NCBI RefSeq assembly: GCF_900101345.1
Contig: NZ_FMUX01000005.1
Span: 62,001 to 126,000, forward strand
Source of the DNA: Desulfoluna spongiiphila
GTDB lineage: Bacteria > Desulfobacterota > Desulfobacteria > Desulfobacterales > Desulfolunaceae
Length of the DNA stretch: 64,000 nucleotides
Reading direction: 5' to 3'
Shown one piece after another: positions 24,332 to 32,608 of the stretch. The notes below the pieces were generated by a model. The model did no database searches and was not told where the DNA came from. It saw only the letters and a list, made by a program, of their open reading frames with translations. The stretch's first letter is position 1. Each line of letters starts with the position of its first letter. The translations under genes and the position numbers were made by a program.

Positions 24332-24895
24332 ATGAGACAGGACATCATTGAAATCCGTTGGCACGGCCGGGGAGGTTAGGGTGCCATCACAGCCGCCAAG
24401 GTTGTGGCCAACGCCGTATTCAAGGCGGGCTACAAAGGCGTGGTCATGGCCCCCACCTTCGGAACGGAGCGAAGGGGAGCCCCCGTCTTCACGTCCCTTA
24501 AAATCTCCCGGGAGAAGATCTACGACCTTTCTCCCATAGAAACCCCCGACATGGTGGTGGTCCTGGACCACACCCTTCTGGATGAGGTGGATGTTACCCA
24601 CGGCCTGAAGGACGGGGGGAAGATTATTCTCAACACCCCGAAACCCGTCGACACCTATGACTTCGGCAACCACACGCTCTCCGTGGCCGACGTGACCGCC
24701 TATGCCCTTGAGGCTGGCCTTGCCCCCGGTATCGTGAACACCGGGATCATCGGCGCCTTTGCCAAGGCCACCGGCCTGGTGAGCAGGGAGCTGCTGAGGG
24801 AAGCCATCAGCAATGAGTTCCCCACCATGAAGCCCGAGGAGAACGCACGGGCGGCCGCCATTACTTATGATCGCACAGTCATCGGAGGTGCCTGA
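24332..24895 (+). CDS. 2-oxoacid:ferredoxin oxidoreductase gamma subunit, with in-frame amber codon
   Basis: A 187-codon gene in the PorG/VorG family: MRQDIIEIRWHGRGG, then TAG at 24377-24379 (codon 16), then GAITAAKVVANAVFKAGYKG and the rest of a complete gamma subunit. The family reads IRWHGRGGQGA here, so the conserved Gln (CAG) has become TAG. Everything downstream stays in one frame to a TGA that overlaps the delta-subunit ATG. Options: a point nonsense mutation, a sequencing error, suppression, or UAG decoding as pyrrolysine. Restart at GTG24404 would lose the flavin/TPP-side N-terminal beta strand. First gene of the gamma-delta-alpha-beta operon. Confidence 0.85.
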
Positions 24896-25200
24896 TGTCC
24901 AAAGACGCATTTTGCAACATGATTTCAGTCAGCGAACCGGGCCCCGGAGACGGGGGCAACACCGGCTCCTGGCGGGTGGTTCGCCCCGTCATCGACACGG
25001 AAAAGTGCATCCCGGCCAAGACCGGGAAGCCCTCGTGCTTCAACTGCTGGCTCTACTGCCCCGATGCGGTGGTCACCAAGACCATTCCGCCCACCATCGA
25101 TTACACGTACTGCAAGGGGTGCGGCATCTGCGCCGAGGAGTGTCCCGCCGGCGCCATCACCATGGTGGCTGAAGCGAGCTTTACCAAGGAGGAGAAATAG
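24895..25200 (+). CDS. 2-oxoacid:ferredoxin oxidoreductase delta (ferredoxin) subunit
   Basis: A 101-residue two-cluster ferredoxin subunit. The second [4Fe-4S] motif, YCKGCGICAEECPAGAI, is standard C-x2-C-x2-C-x3-C. The first reads C-x9-C-x2-C-x3-C (CIPAKTGKPSCFNCWLYCP), where relatives usually have C-x2-C-x2-C-x3-C, so a short insertion separates its first ligand. It passes electrons from the TPP site to external ferredoxin. ATG24895 overlaps the gamma stop codon. Confidence 0.9.
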   Translation: MSKDAFCNMISVSEPGPGDGGNTGSWRVVRPVIDTEKCIPAKTGKPSCFNCWLYCPDAVVTKTIPPTIDYTYCKGCGICAEECPAGAITMVAEASFTKEEK

Positions 25201-25203
25201 ACC

Positions 25204-26397
25204 ATGCATGTGATTGAATCAGGCAACGTGGCTGCCGCAACAGGGGTCAAACTGGCGAGAACCCAGGTGATCGCCGCCTACCCCATCACGCCGCAGACCC
25301 CTCTGACGGAAAAACTGTCCGAATTCGTCGAGTCCGGTGAGCTCCCTGCAGAATACATCCCCGTGGAGAGCGAGCACAGCGCCATGGCCGTGTGCATCGC
25401 CTCGTCCACCGCAGGCGCCCGATCCTTTACCGCCACCAGCGCCAACGGCCTGCTCTACATGAACGAGCAGCTCCACTGGGCAGCCGGTGCCCGTCTTCCC
25501 ATCGTCATGTGCGTTGCCAACCGCGGCGTGGGCGCGCCCTGGACCGTCTGGAACGACCATCAGGACACGGTGAGCCAAAGGGACCTGGGCTGGATCCAGC
25601 TCTACTGCGCCGACCACCAGCAGATCCACGACACGGTGCTCAAGGCCTTTAAACTGGCTGAAACCGTGAGCATCCCCGTCATGGTCTGCTACGACGGCTA
25701 CCTTCTGTCCCACACCTACATGCCCTTTGACGTGCCCGAGCAGGAGCAGGTGGACGGCTTTTTGCCACCCTTTGAGCCCACCCACTTCCTTAACCCGGAC
25801 AAACCCCGGAACTTCAACACCGTGACCCTGCCGGACGTGCGACCCGACCTCCACGGCAACACGGCCCCCGGCTACATGGAGATCCGCAAGACCCTTCACA
25901 CGGATCTGCGTGCCGCCTTGGGCGAGATCGAAAAGATCGACGGTGAATTCGGCGAGGCCTTCGGTCGCGGCGGCGAGCCCTTCCTGGAGCCGTACCGCTG
26001 TGAGGATGCTGATTATGTTGCCTTTTGCATGGGCTCTCTCTCCTACCAGCTTCGCGACGTGGTGGATGCCATGCGGGAAGAGGGGACCAAAATCGGCGTC
26101 ATGGGCCTGAAGGTCTACCGCCCCTTCCCCGACGCCGCCGTGCGTGAGGCCCTGACCGGCCACAAGGGTGTGATCGTGCTTGAAAAGGCGCTCTCCTACG
26201 GCAACCAGGGGGCTCTCTATGCAGACGTCAAGTCCGCGCTCTACAGCGCCGAGACCCGGCCGTTCGTGCACAACTACATCGTGGGCTTAGGGGGCCGGGA
26301 GATCAAGACCCAACACCTGTATGACGCCCTGACCGAATCCATCAACAAAGAAGCCGCCATCGGGGATGAACCCCAGTGGATCGGCTTGAAGCTGTAG
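25204..26397 (+). CDS. 2-oxoacid:ferredoxin oxidoreductase alpha subunit
   Basis: A 397-residue alpha subunit: GNVAAATGVKLARTQVIAAYPITPQTPL (domain I), VESEHSAMAVCIASSTAGARSFTATSANG, the mobile region with MVCYDGYLLSHT, and the C-terminal domain II (VIVLEKALSYGNQGALYADV). It starts 3 bp after the delta gene, with AAGGAG upstream. In four-subunit enzymes this pattern covers pyruvate, 2-oxoisovalerate and 2-oxoglutarate oxidoreductases. The neighbouring branched-chain aminotransferase favours a VOR-like role, but pyruvate is not excluded. Confidence 0.92.
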   Translation: MHVIESGNVAAATGVKLARTQVIAAYPITPQTPLTEKLSEFVESGELPAEYIPVESEHSAMAVCIASSTAGARSFTATSANGLLYMNEQLHWAAGARLPIVMCVANRGVGAPWTVWNDHQDTVSQRDLGWIQLYCADHQQIHDTVLKAFKLAETVSIPVMVCYDGYLLSHTYMPFDVPEQEQVDGFLPPFEPTHFLNPDKPRNFNTVTLPDVRPDLHGNTAPGYMEIRKTLHTDLRAALGEIEKIDGEFGEAFGRGGEPFLEPYRCEDADYVAFCMGSLSYQLRDVVDAMREEGTKIGVMGLKVYRPFPDAAVREALTGHKGVIVLEKALSYGNQGALYADVKSALYSAETRPFVHNYIVGLGGREIKTQHLYDALTESINKEAAIGDEPQWIGLKL

Positions 26398-26409
26398 AGG
26401 GTGCCTGCC

Positions 26410-27309
26410 ATGGATAAAGACAAGAAAACAACGATTTTGAGCCTGACGGATGAAGAGATCATGAATCCGGGCAACCGTGCCTGCTCGGGCTGCGGTCTGG
26501 GCATTGTGTACCGCACCGCCCTGAAAGCCCTGGGCAAGGAGACGGTCCTGGCCGTTCCCCCCAGCTGCCTCACCGTACTCCAGGGGCTCTACCCCGTGGC
26601 CTCCACCAAGCTCCCTTGCGTGAACGTCACCTTTGCCTCCACGGCCGCGGCAGCCACCGGCGTGCGGGCCGCCCTGCGCGCCACCGGGCGTGATCACCTG
26701 AACGTCGTGGCCTTTGCCGGCGACGGCGGCACCGGGGACATTGGCATCCAGGCCCTCTCCGGCGCCTGCGAACGCGGTGAAGACATCATCTATATCTGCT
26801 ACGACAACGAAGCCTACATGAACACCGGGGTGCAGCGTTCCGGCACCACCCCCAAGGGCGTCATGACCACCACCACCCCCATCAAGGGTAAGCTCCAGCA
26901 CAAAAAAGACGTGCCGAGCATCATCGCCGCCCATGGGATCGACTACGTGGCCACGGCCTCGGCAGCTTACCCCCTGGATCTTTACGACAAGGTGAAGAAG
27001 GCTGCCTCCATGAAGGGCGGAACCCGCTACATCCACGTCCATACCCCGTGTCCCTCGGGCTGGGGCTTTCCCACACGCAACACCGTAAAAATCGGCAAGC
27101 TGGGGGTCACCACCGGCCTCTTCGACCTCTACGAGATCGTCAAGGGCGAGTTCTCCCTCACCGGGGAGTCCGCCAAGCGCGTGGGCAAAGAGCGCACCCC
27201 CGTCACCGAGTACTTTGAGACCCAGCGACGCTTCGGCTCCCTCTCCCAGGAGGTGATCGAAGAGATGCAGGGCATGATCGACGCGAAGTGGGCCAACTAT
27301 ACGGCATAG
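26410..27309 (+). CDS. 2-oxoacid:ferredoxin oxidoreductase beta (TPP-binding) subunit
   Basis: A 299-residue beta subunit. The cluster ligands begin with GNRACSGCGLGIVYRT, and the TPP/Mg motif is AFAGDGGTGDIGIQALSGAC...CYDNEAYMNTGVQRSG. HTPCPSGWGFPTRNTVKIGKL is also family-typical. ATG26410 is chosen because AGAGGG lies 7 nt upstream; GTG26401 is a weaker in-frame alternative. Last gene of the operon, followed by an intrinsic terminator. Confidence 0.93.
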   Translation: MDKDKKTTILSLTDEEIMNPGNRACSGCGLGIVYRTALKALGKETVLAVPPSCLTVLQGLYPVASTKLPCVNVTFASTAAAATGVRAALRATGRDHLNVVAFAGDGGTGDIGIQALSGACERGEDIIYICYDNEAYMNTGVQRSGTTPKGVMTTTTPIKGKLQHKKDVPSIIAAHGIDYVATASAAYPLDLYDKVKKAASMKGGTRYIHVHTPCPSGWGFPTRNTVKIGKLGVTTGLFDLYEIVKGEFSLTGESAKRVGKERTPVTEYFETQRRFGSLSQEVIEEMQGMIDAKWANYTA

Positions 27310-27338
27310 AAACGCTCGAACGATTGTGAAACAAAAAA

Positions 27339-27368
27339 ACGGGTACCCGTCGGGGTGCCCGTTTTTTT
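27339..27368 (+). terminator. Intrinsic terminator of the oxidoreductase operon
   Basis: ACGGGTACCC pairs with GGGTGCCCGT (one wobble) and is followed by T7. It lies 30 bp after the beta-subunit stop. Confidence 0.9.
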
Positions 27369-27464
27369 ATTGGGGGAGAGGATGCCGGGGATTTACGCGG
27401 CGAAGGCGGTGCGGGAGCCCGGCTTGCTGTGGGGGCGCCGTGCGCATCGATTGAGGAAAAAGCA

Positions 27465-27636
27465 GCCTCCGGCGGCAAGGTGTGCCACCTTGAAAGCAGA
27501 TTGCGAATGCGCTTTCCCCTCGTTCCTCAGGGAAAATCACATCCACCTTTGATTCAAGGTATGGTGAGGAAATTTTAATAGATAGCTGTTTGTTGAACTT
27601 TTCAAAAGTTTAGCCCCCGGCAGGGTCGCCGGAGGC
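27465..27636 (+). repeat. Interspersed hairpin repeat, copy E (full length)
   Basis: Begins GCCTCCGGCGGC, then AAGGTGTGCCACCTT (hairpin), a second hairpin around CTCGTTCCTCA, then GATAGCTGTTTGTTGAAC, palindrome AACTTTTCAAAAGTT, and closes with TCGCCGGAGGC at 27626-27636. It lies between the convergent oxidoreductase beta subunit and PFL-family genes, 20 bp from the latter's stop. Confidence 0.85.
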
Positions 27637-27655
27637 CAAATTTTTATACCATCCC

Positions 27656-29029
27656 TTAGTTTTTCAGGCTGTGGATGGGCGCCGGGATGCGGCCGCCGTG
27701 GCGGACAAAGCCGTTTTGCCCCTGGCAGTTTTTCACGTCGATGATGGTGGCGTGGCCCAGGAGGCCACCGTAATGGGCATTCTCCCCGGCCACTTTTCCG
27801 GGGACCGGGATGAGGCGGCAGGCGGTGGTTTTGTTGTTGATCATGCCGATGGCCATTTCATCGGCGATGATGCCGGCCAGGGTCTCTTCCGAGGTGGCGC
27901 CCGGGATGGCCACCATATCCAGGCCCACGGAGCAGACGCAGGTCATGGCCTCAAGCTTTTCAATGTTGAGAAAGCCCTTCTGGCAGGCCTCTTCGATGTT
28001 CAGGTCCTCGCTCACCGGGATAAAAGCCCCGGAGAGTCCGCCCACATGGGAGCTGGCAAAGGCGCCGCCTTTTTTCACGGCGTCGTTGAGCATGGCAAGG
28101 GCGGCGGTGCTGCCCGGGGCGCCGATGCTGATGAGGCCAAGGCTCTGGAAGATCTCTCCCACGCTGTCGCCCACGGTGGGGGTGGGGGCCAGGGAGAGGT
28201 CCACCACGCCGAAGGGGATGTCGAGGGTCTGGGCCACTTCCCGCCCGATGAGTTCGCCCACCCGGGTGACCTTGCAGGCCGTGCGTTTGATGATTTCGGC
28301 GATGTCGCCAAGGCCCAGGTCAGGTTTGGCTTCGACGGCGCGGTCGATGGCACGCTTTACCACGCCGGGGCCGCTGACCCCCACGTTGATGACGGCATCG
28401 GCCTCTCCGGTGCCGAGGTAGGCACCGGCCATGAAGGGGACATCCTGGGGGATGTTGCAGAAGACGCAGAGCTTGGCCACGGCAAGGCCGTCTTTGTCGG
28501 CAGTGAGCTCGGCCCCGCGCTTGATGGCCTGGGCCATGAGGAGGACGGCGTCCATGTTGATGCCTGCCCGGGTGGAGCCCACGTTTACCGAGGCACAGAT
28601 GCGCTCGGTCTGGGTGAGGGCTTCGGGGATGGCTTCGATGAGGGCCCGGTCTCCGTTGGCCATGCCTTTTTCCACCAGTGCGGAGAAGCCGCCGATGAAA
28701 TCCACGCCCACTTCCACGGCGATGTCGTTCAAGGTTTTGGCGATTTCCACCATCTGGTCGGCGTTGAAGGGGGCTGCCACCACGGCGATGGGGCTGATGG
28801 AGATGCGCTTGTTCACCACCTCGATGCCGTATTTATCGCCGATGGCGTTGCAGGTGGCCACAAGGGGGCCTGCAAGGCGGGTGATTTTTTTGCGCAGGTT
28901 GGCCTTGAAGACCTCCAGGTCATGGCTGGCGCAGTCAAAGAGATTGATCCCCAAGGTGACGGTTCGTACATCGAGGTGCTCGTATTTGAGCATCTCAACG
29001 GTTGATATCAGTTCGTTATCGCTAAGCAT
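27656..29029 (-). CDS. PFL family protein (UPF0210 / DUF711)
   Basis: A 457-residue protein matching the UPF0210/DUF711 family throughout: MLKYEHLDVRTVTLGINLFDCAS at the start, RISISPIAVVAAPF, FIGGFSALVEKGM, VNVGVSGPGVVKRAID, and APTPTVGDSVGEIFQSLGL near the middle. The family has a pyruvate-formate-lyase-like barrel but no glycyl radical motif, and its reaction is not established. It is paired with the ACT-domain gene 57 bp upstream, a pairing conserved in distant bacteria, so the ACT protein is probably its regulator or partner. Confidence 0.92.
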   Translation of the reverse strand: MLSDNELISTVEMLKYEHLDVRTVTLGINLFDCASHDLEVFKANLRKKITRLAGPLVATCNAIGDKYGIEVVNKRISISPIAVVAAPFNADQMVEIAKTLNDIAVEVGVDFIGGFSALVEKGMANGDRALIEAIPEALTQTERICASVNVGSTRAGINMDAVLLMAQAIKRGAELTADKDGLAVAKLCVFCNIPQDVPFMAGAYLGTGEADAVINVGVSGPGVVKRAIDRAVEAKPDLGLGDIAEIIKRTACKVTRVGELIGREVAQTLDIPFGVVDLSLAPTPTVGDSVGEIFQSLGLISIGAPGSTAALAMLNDAVKKGGAFASSHVGGLSGAFIPVSEDLNIEEACQKGFLNIEKLEAMTCVCSVGLDMVAIPGATSEETLAGIIADEMAIGMINNKTTACRLIPVPGKVAGENAHYGGLLGHATIIDVKNCQGQNGFVRHGGRIPAPIHSLKN

Positions 29030-29086
29030 GGTCTGTTCCTGACATGTTTTTTTGCTTCATGGTAAGGGACGCCGATGGCCGCAAAC

Positions 29087-29638
29087 TCAAATGCGGTTCA
29101 CCGTGTCAAAGATGTTTTTGTGCTGAAAGGTGAGGGCCAGATTGAGGCTTGTGGCCTTTTCCTTGAGGGTCGAGGAGAGGATATGCCGGTCCACGGTATC
29201 GGGGACCAGGATCTCGTAGACCATGATGTTTCTCTCCGGGTTGTCTCCTCCTTCAAAGACGGCCGTCAGGTTGATGATGTTGACGCCCGCCTCGGCGATG
29301 ACGTTGGAGATGTCGTAGACCAGGCCCTTGCTGTCCGGGCCGATGGTGGTGATGATGAAATGTTCGCCGTTGGATTCGACGTGGGGCTCATTGGCATCGA
29401 GGGGGTTGATGTGAACCTGGAGTCCTTCCGCCTCGAAGGCGCCGTTGAACTTTTCGGTGAAGGTTTCGAGATCGGTGCCCGCCGGGATGGAGACGATGTA
29501 GAGGCCCGCAAATTCAGACTGGAGGATGGTCTGGCTGACGTTTTCGATGTTGCAGTCCAGCTGCAAAAGAACCCGCGCCACCGAAGAGATGATGCCGGGC
29601 CGGTCTTTCCCGATTGCCGTTATGATGATCTTGCTCAT
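29087..29638 (-). CDS. Tandem ACT-domain protein (UPF0237/GcvR-like)
   Basis: A 183-residue protein of two ACT domains: residues about 1-80 (SKIIITAIGKDRPGIISSVARVLLQLDCNIENVSQTIL) and about 95-175 (EHFIITTIGPDSKGLVYDISNVIAEAGVNIINLTAVF). ACT domains bind amino acids. Single-domain homologues accompany UPF0210 proteins elsewhere; here the partner is a two-domain version like GcvR. Start ATG29638 begins the first beta strand directly; the open frame upstream to 29782 looks non-coding. Likely cotranscribed with the PFL-family gene. Confidence 0.88.
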   Translation of the reverse strand: MSKIIITAIGKDRPGIISSVARVLLQLDCNIENVSQTILQSEFAGLYIVSIPAGTDLETFTEKFNGAFEAEGLQVHINPLDANEPHVESNGEHFIITTIGPDSKGLVYDISNVIAEAGVNIINLTAVFEGGDNPERNIMVYEILVPDTVDRHILSSTLKEKATSLNLALTFQHKNIFDTVNRI

Positions 29639-30416
29639 GTGCACAACCTGACTCTGAGATGTTGGTGTGGCCTCGCCTGTGTGGCCGGCCACCATGTGAG
29701 AAGGGACTGTCCGGATAGGCCCATCCAGTGCCTTTGGGCAGCAGGTGGACGTGTGATTGCGTAAATACGAAGTCCGATCCATGGTTTCAGCCCTAAAATA
29801 TCAATCGTGTCGTTCCCTCAGGACAGGCACGATTTTTAATATGTACCATGAACTCATCGGCATGAACACCCTTATTGTAAACGGATAGCGCCTTTCAGGG
29901 GTGCGAAAGCAAGGGGGAAGGATACCCTCTTTTTTGAAGATTGAGGAAAAACGCAATGGGGTGTGATGAAACCGGGGGAACCGATTGTCGTATGGGGTGT
30001 GAATGGTGCTTTAAGCCATTCTGCAGCGTGTGAAAATAATGGTGTTGCGTATTTGATCAGTGTCCTGAAGGCCTGCGGCCAGCCATGGGAGGCGTTTGCC
30101 GTGGATCATAAAAAAAGTACCGGGTTCAACCGGGGGACATCAACGATCCTTTGGGGGGAGCGTTTTCAGGGGCCCCGCCTTTTTATACGCAAAATATGGG
30201 GACAGGGGTTGAAAAATTCATGATCCCTCCTACAATATGCTTGATACAGTTGGTCAATCTTTCGTGGATCCGTGGGGGAGGCCGGATGGTCCGCCAGGCC
30301 TTGTGGGAGATTCATAAAGGGTTCTGCTGTCGGTACGATATGGACAATCAGGATATGCCAGACAACCATTCAATCCGACCTCTTCAAGACGGGAGTGTTG
30401 TGCAACAGGAGACACC
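29639..30416. other. Gene-free interval, divergent promoters
   Basis: About 780 bp. Short open frames exist (for example 29963-30223) but have no conserved sequence or ribosome site and are not called. It must hold the promoters of the ACT/PFL pair and of the DHH-CBS gene. Confidence 0.45.
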
Positions 30417-31718
30417 ATGCAGATCGTGACGACCCACAAGGGAACCGACTTTGACGGGTTGGCCTCCCTTATTGCCGCCACCATGATTTACCCGGACGCC
30501 GTTCCGGTTCTTCCCAAAAGCGTCAACGCCAATGTCCGTGCTTTCATGGCCATTCACAAAGACCTGTTCGAGATTCTTCACCCAAGAGAGATCGACCTGG
30601 ATGAGGTCACCCAGCTTATTGTGGTGGACACCAACAGCTGGAAACGGCTGGATGGGTTTGCCCCTTTAAAGGACCGGGATGACCTGACCATCCATGTGTG
30701 GGACCACCACCATGGCGGCGATATCAAGGCCGATATGGTCCGCAACGAAGGCTACGGCTCTGCCGTGACCCACCTGATCCTGGAGCTCGAAGCCCGGCGT
30801 ATGGTCCTTACCCCCATCCTGGCCACTCTTTTTCTCATCGGGATTTATGAGGACACGGGCAGCCTGACCTACCCCTCCACCACACCTGAAGATGCCCGGG
30901 CCGTTGCCTGGCTTCTGGATCGCAAGGCCGACCTTACCGTGTTGAGCGGCTTTTTGAAGCAGGCCTACGGCGAGAAGCAGAAATCGGTTCTCTTTGAAAT
31001 GATGAAGAAACCCGACAGGCGCAAGGTCAACGGGTACACCCTCTCCTTTGCCTCGGTGCCCATTGAAGGCCATGTGGCCAACCTTTCGGTGGTGGTCAAC
31101 ATGTTCCTGGACCTTGAAAACAGCGATGCCGCCTTTGGCGTCTTCTACGACGGGGAGGGCAGCAAGTGCATGATCATCGGCCGCAGCAAGGCCGAACACC
31201 TGGACATGGGCAAACTCATGCGCAATTTGGGCGGAGGAGGGCATCCCGGGGCCGGGGCCGCCCAGTTCAAATCCGATTTTCACAACCCCGATGCCGTGTT
31301 TACCATGCTCTGCAACCTCGTGGAGAACGATCAGGTCGCCTCGGTTCAGCTCGGGGATATCATGAGTTTTCCCGTGGTCTCCGTGGAGACCACCACCCCC
31401 ATGGAAGCCCTGGGCGAGCTGTTGCGTGAAAGGGGCTGCACCGGGGTGCCGGTCACCGACAACGGCAAGGTCGTGGGGGTGATCTCCCGCCGTGACTTTA
31501 AAAAGCTCCGCAAGGAGAAGCAGCTGAAGTCCCCCGTAAAAGCCTACATGACCCCATCCGTGGTTGAGATCGAAGCCGAAAAAAGCCCCCTTGAGGCGGC
31601 AAGGCTCATGATCAAGCACGATATCGGCCGGGTGCCGGTGGTGGAAAACGGGGAGATGATCGGTATTGTCACACGTACCGACGTCATGAGGTACTACTAC
31701 GACCTCATCCCCGACTAA
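30417..31718 (+). CDS. DHH-family phosphoesterase with twin CBS domains
   Basis: A 433-residue protein. N-terminal DHH domain with metal motifs DFDGLAS, VVDTNSW and WDHHHGGDI, then DHHA1 with the nucleic-acid/nucleotide loop GRSKAEHLDMGKLMRNLGGGGHPGAGAAQF. Two CBS repeats follow (about residues 315-370 and 378-430; FPVVSVETTTPMEAL and MTPSVVEIEAEKSPLEA). It probably hydrolyses an oligonucleotide or cyclic dinucleotide under adenine-nucleotide control. The layout equals the front half of the long DHH-CBS-poly(A)-polymerase-like proteins but stops before the nucleotidyltransferase domain. ATG30417 follows AGGAGA. Confidence 0.9.
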   Translation: MQIVTTHKGTDFDGLASLIAATMIYPDAVPVLPKSVNANVRAFMAIHKDLFEILHPREIDLDEVTQLIVVDTNSWKRLDGFAPLKDRDDLTIHVWDHHHGGDIKADMVRNEGYGSAVTHLILELEARRMVLTPILATLFLIGIYEDTGSLTYPSTTPEDARAVAWLLDRKADLTVLSGFLKQAYGEKQKSVLFEMMKKPDRRKVNGYTLSFASVPIEGHVANLSVVVNMFLDLENSDAAFGVFYDGEGSKCMIIGRSKAEHLDMGKLMRNLGGGGHPGAGAAQFKSDFHNPDAVFTMLCNLVENDQVASVQLGDIMSFPVVSVETTTPMEALGELLRERGCTGVPVTDNGKVVGVISRRDFKKLRKEKQLKSPVKAYMTPSVVEIEAEKSPLEAARLMIKHDIGRVPVVENGEMIGIVTRTDVMRYYYDLIPD

Positions 31719-31727
31719 AATTTTCAT

Positions 31728-31787
31728 AAAAAAAGCAGGCCAAACATTAGGGGGAAAAACCCAAAAAGCTTTTGGCCTGCTTTTTTT
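31728..31787. terminator. Terminator after the DHH-CBS gene
   Basis: AAAAAGCAGGCCAAA (ending 31744) pairs with TTTGGCCTGCTTTTT (from 31771) and is followed by T-run; a smaller GGGG/CCC stem is nested. The arm is repeated in the tandem unit that starts at 31751. Confidence 0.85.
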
Positions 31788-32136
31788 ACCCTCCGGGCGC
31801 CGGGAGCGTGCCGTGGCCTGCGTTATCCTCCCCTCGGAGCAGGGAACCTGCGCCTTCAGGTCGGAATGCCTTGACCACGACCCGCTCCCAGCGTGAAAAT
31901 CCGTCGCGGGATTGGTGGGGAGTTTTTTTAGGGACTGTAATGATGTTGGGGAAACCCAAAAGCTTTTGGCCTGCTTTTTTTATCCTCCGGGCGCCGGGAG
32001 CGGGCCGTGGCCTGCGTTATCCTCCCCTCGGAGCAGGGAACCTGCGCCTTCAGGTCGGAATGCCTTGGCCACGACCCGCTCCCAGCGTGAAAATTCGTCG
32101 CGGGGTTGGGTGCTTTTTTAGGGCCTGTAAGATGTT
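31751..32136. repeat. Two tandem copies of a 189-197-bp unit containing a long inverted repeat
   Basis: Unit 1 (31751-31947) and unit 2 (31948-32136) are near-identical, and a truncated third begins at 32137. Each unit has a TTTTGGCCTGC-T7 arm and a 17-nt inverted repeat: GGGAGCGGGCCGTGGCC (31996-32012) with GGCCACGACCCGCTCCC (32067-32083) in unit 2, and the equivalent at 31802-31818 / 31874-31889 in unit 1. Between the arms is a nested CTCGGAGCAGGGAACCTGCG region. The open frames through it repeat the same peptide and are not convincing genes. Confidence 0.85.
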
Positions 32137-32608
32137 GGGGAAATCCAGAAAAACCTTGGTGCCCGGTTTTTTTAAAAAAAATTGTCGGTTATTTCAATAT
32201 ATTCATTCTGATTCCTGTCCCATTGATTTGTCGCAATTGTGATTTTGCGGCATATCGTCCAATATCCTAAATTCTTCGGAAAAATCGAGGCCGTAGCTGT
32301 CCCGTCCATGGTGCATAAAATGCACCCTACGGGCTGACGCAGGCCGCAGGTTTTCATTCCCCCCACGGTGTTGCTGATCCTTGGGGGGGGCAGGGCAACC
32401 AACCTAATCCGTGGGGCCGAAGGCTTTCATGACCGCCATGATGTTGCTGGCCCTTGAGAGGCGCAGGGTATCCAAGCGAACCCGCCGGATTGCCGGGATG
32501 CGTCGGGTGCATTCCATGCGCCGGGACGAAGGTGTTCAATGTTTCGAAAGTATGGGGGAAATCGATGCCGACGTGGCTCCGGGCGTGGTGTTTAAGTCGA
32601 ACTCTTTT
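32137..32608. other. Gene-free interval with a GTAGGGTGCA hairpin repeat
   Basis: After the truncated third tandem unit there is an AT-rich stretch (32170-32280). At 32310-32334 the palindrome GGTGCATAAAATGCACC runs into CTACGGGC, the inverted counterpart of 11953-11974. Two imperfect copies of a GTTGCTGxxCCTTG-type segment follow at about 32371 and 32443. No gene is supported. Confidence 0.5.

Noticed and set aside
27671..29005. 444-residue open frame on the plus strand opposite the PFL-family gene
   Set aside because: It is an antisense shadow of a well-conserved gene in G+C-rich DNA; composition is Gly/Asp/His-rich without family motifs.
29963..30223. 86-residue open frame in the gap before the DHH-CBS gene
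   Set aside because: No conserved features or Shine-Dalgarno sequence; treated as chance.
31772..32242. Protein-like frames repeating MACFFYPPGAG in the tandem units
   Set aside because: The repeated peptide is a by-product of the DNA repeat; the units contain terminator and stem structures instead.
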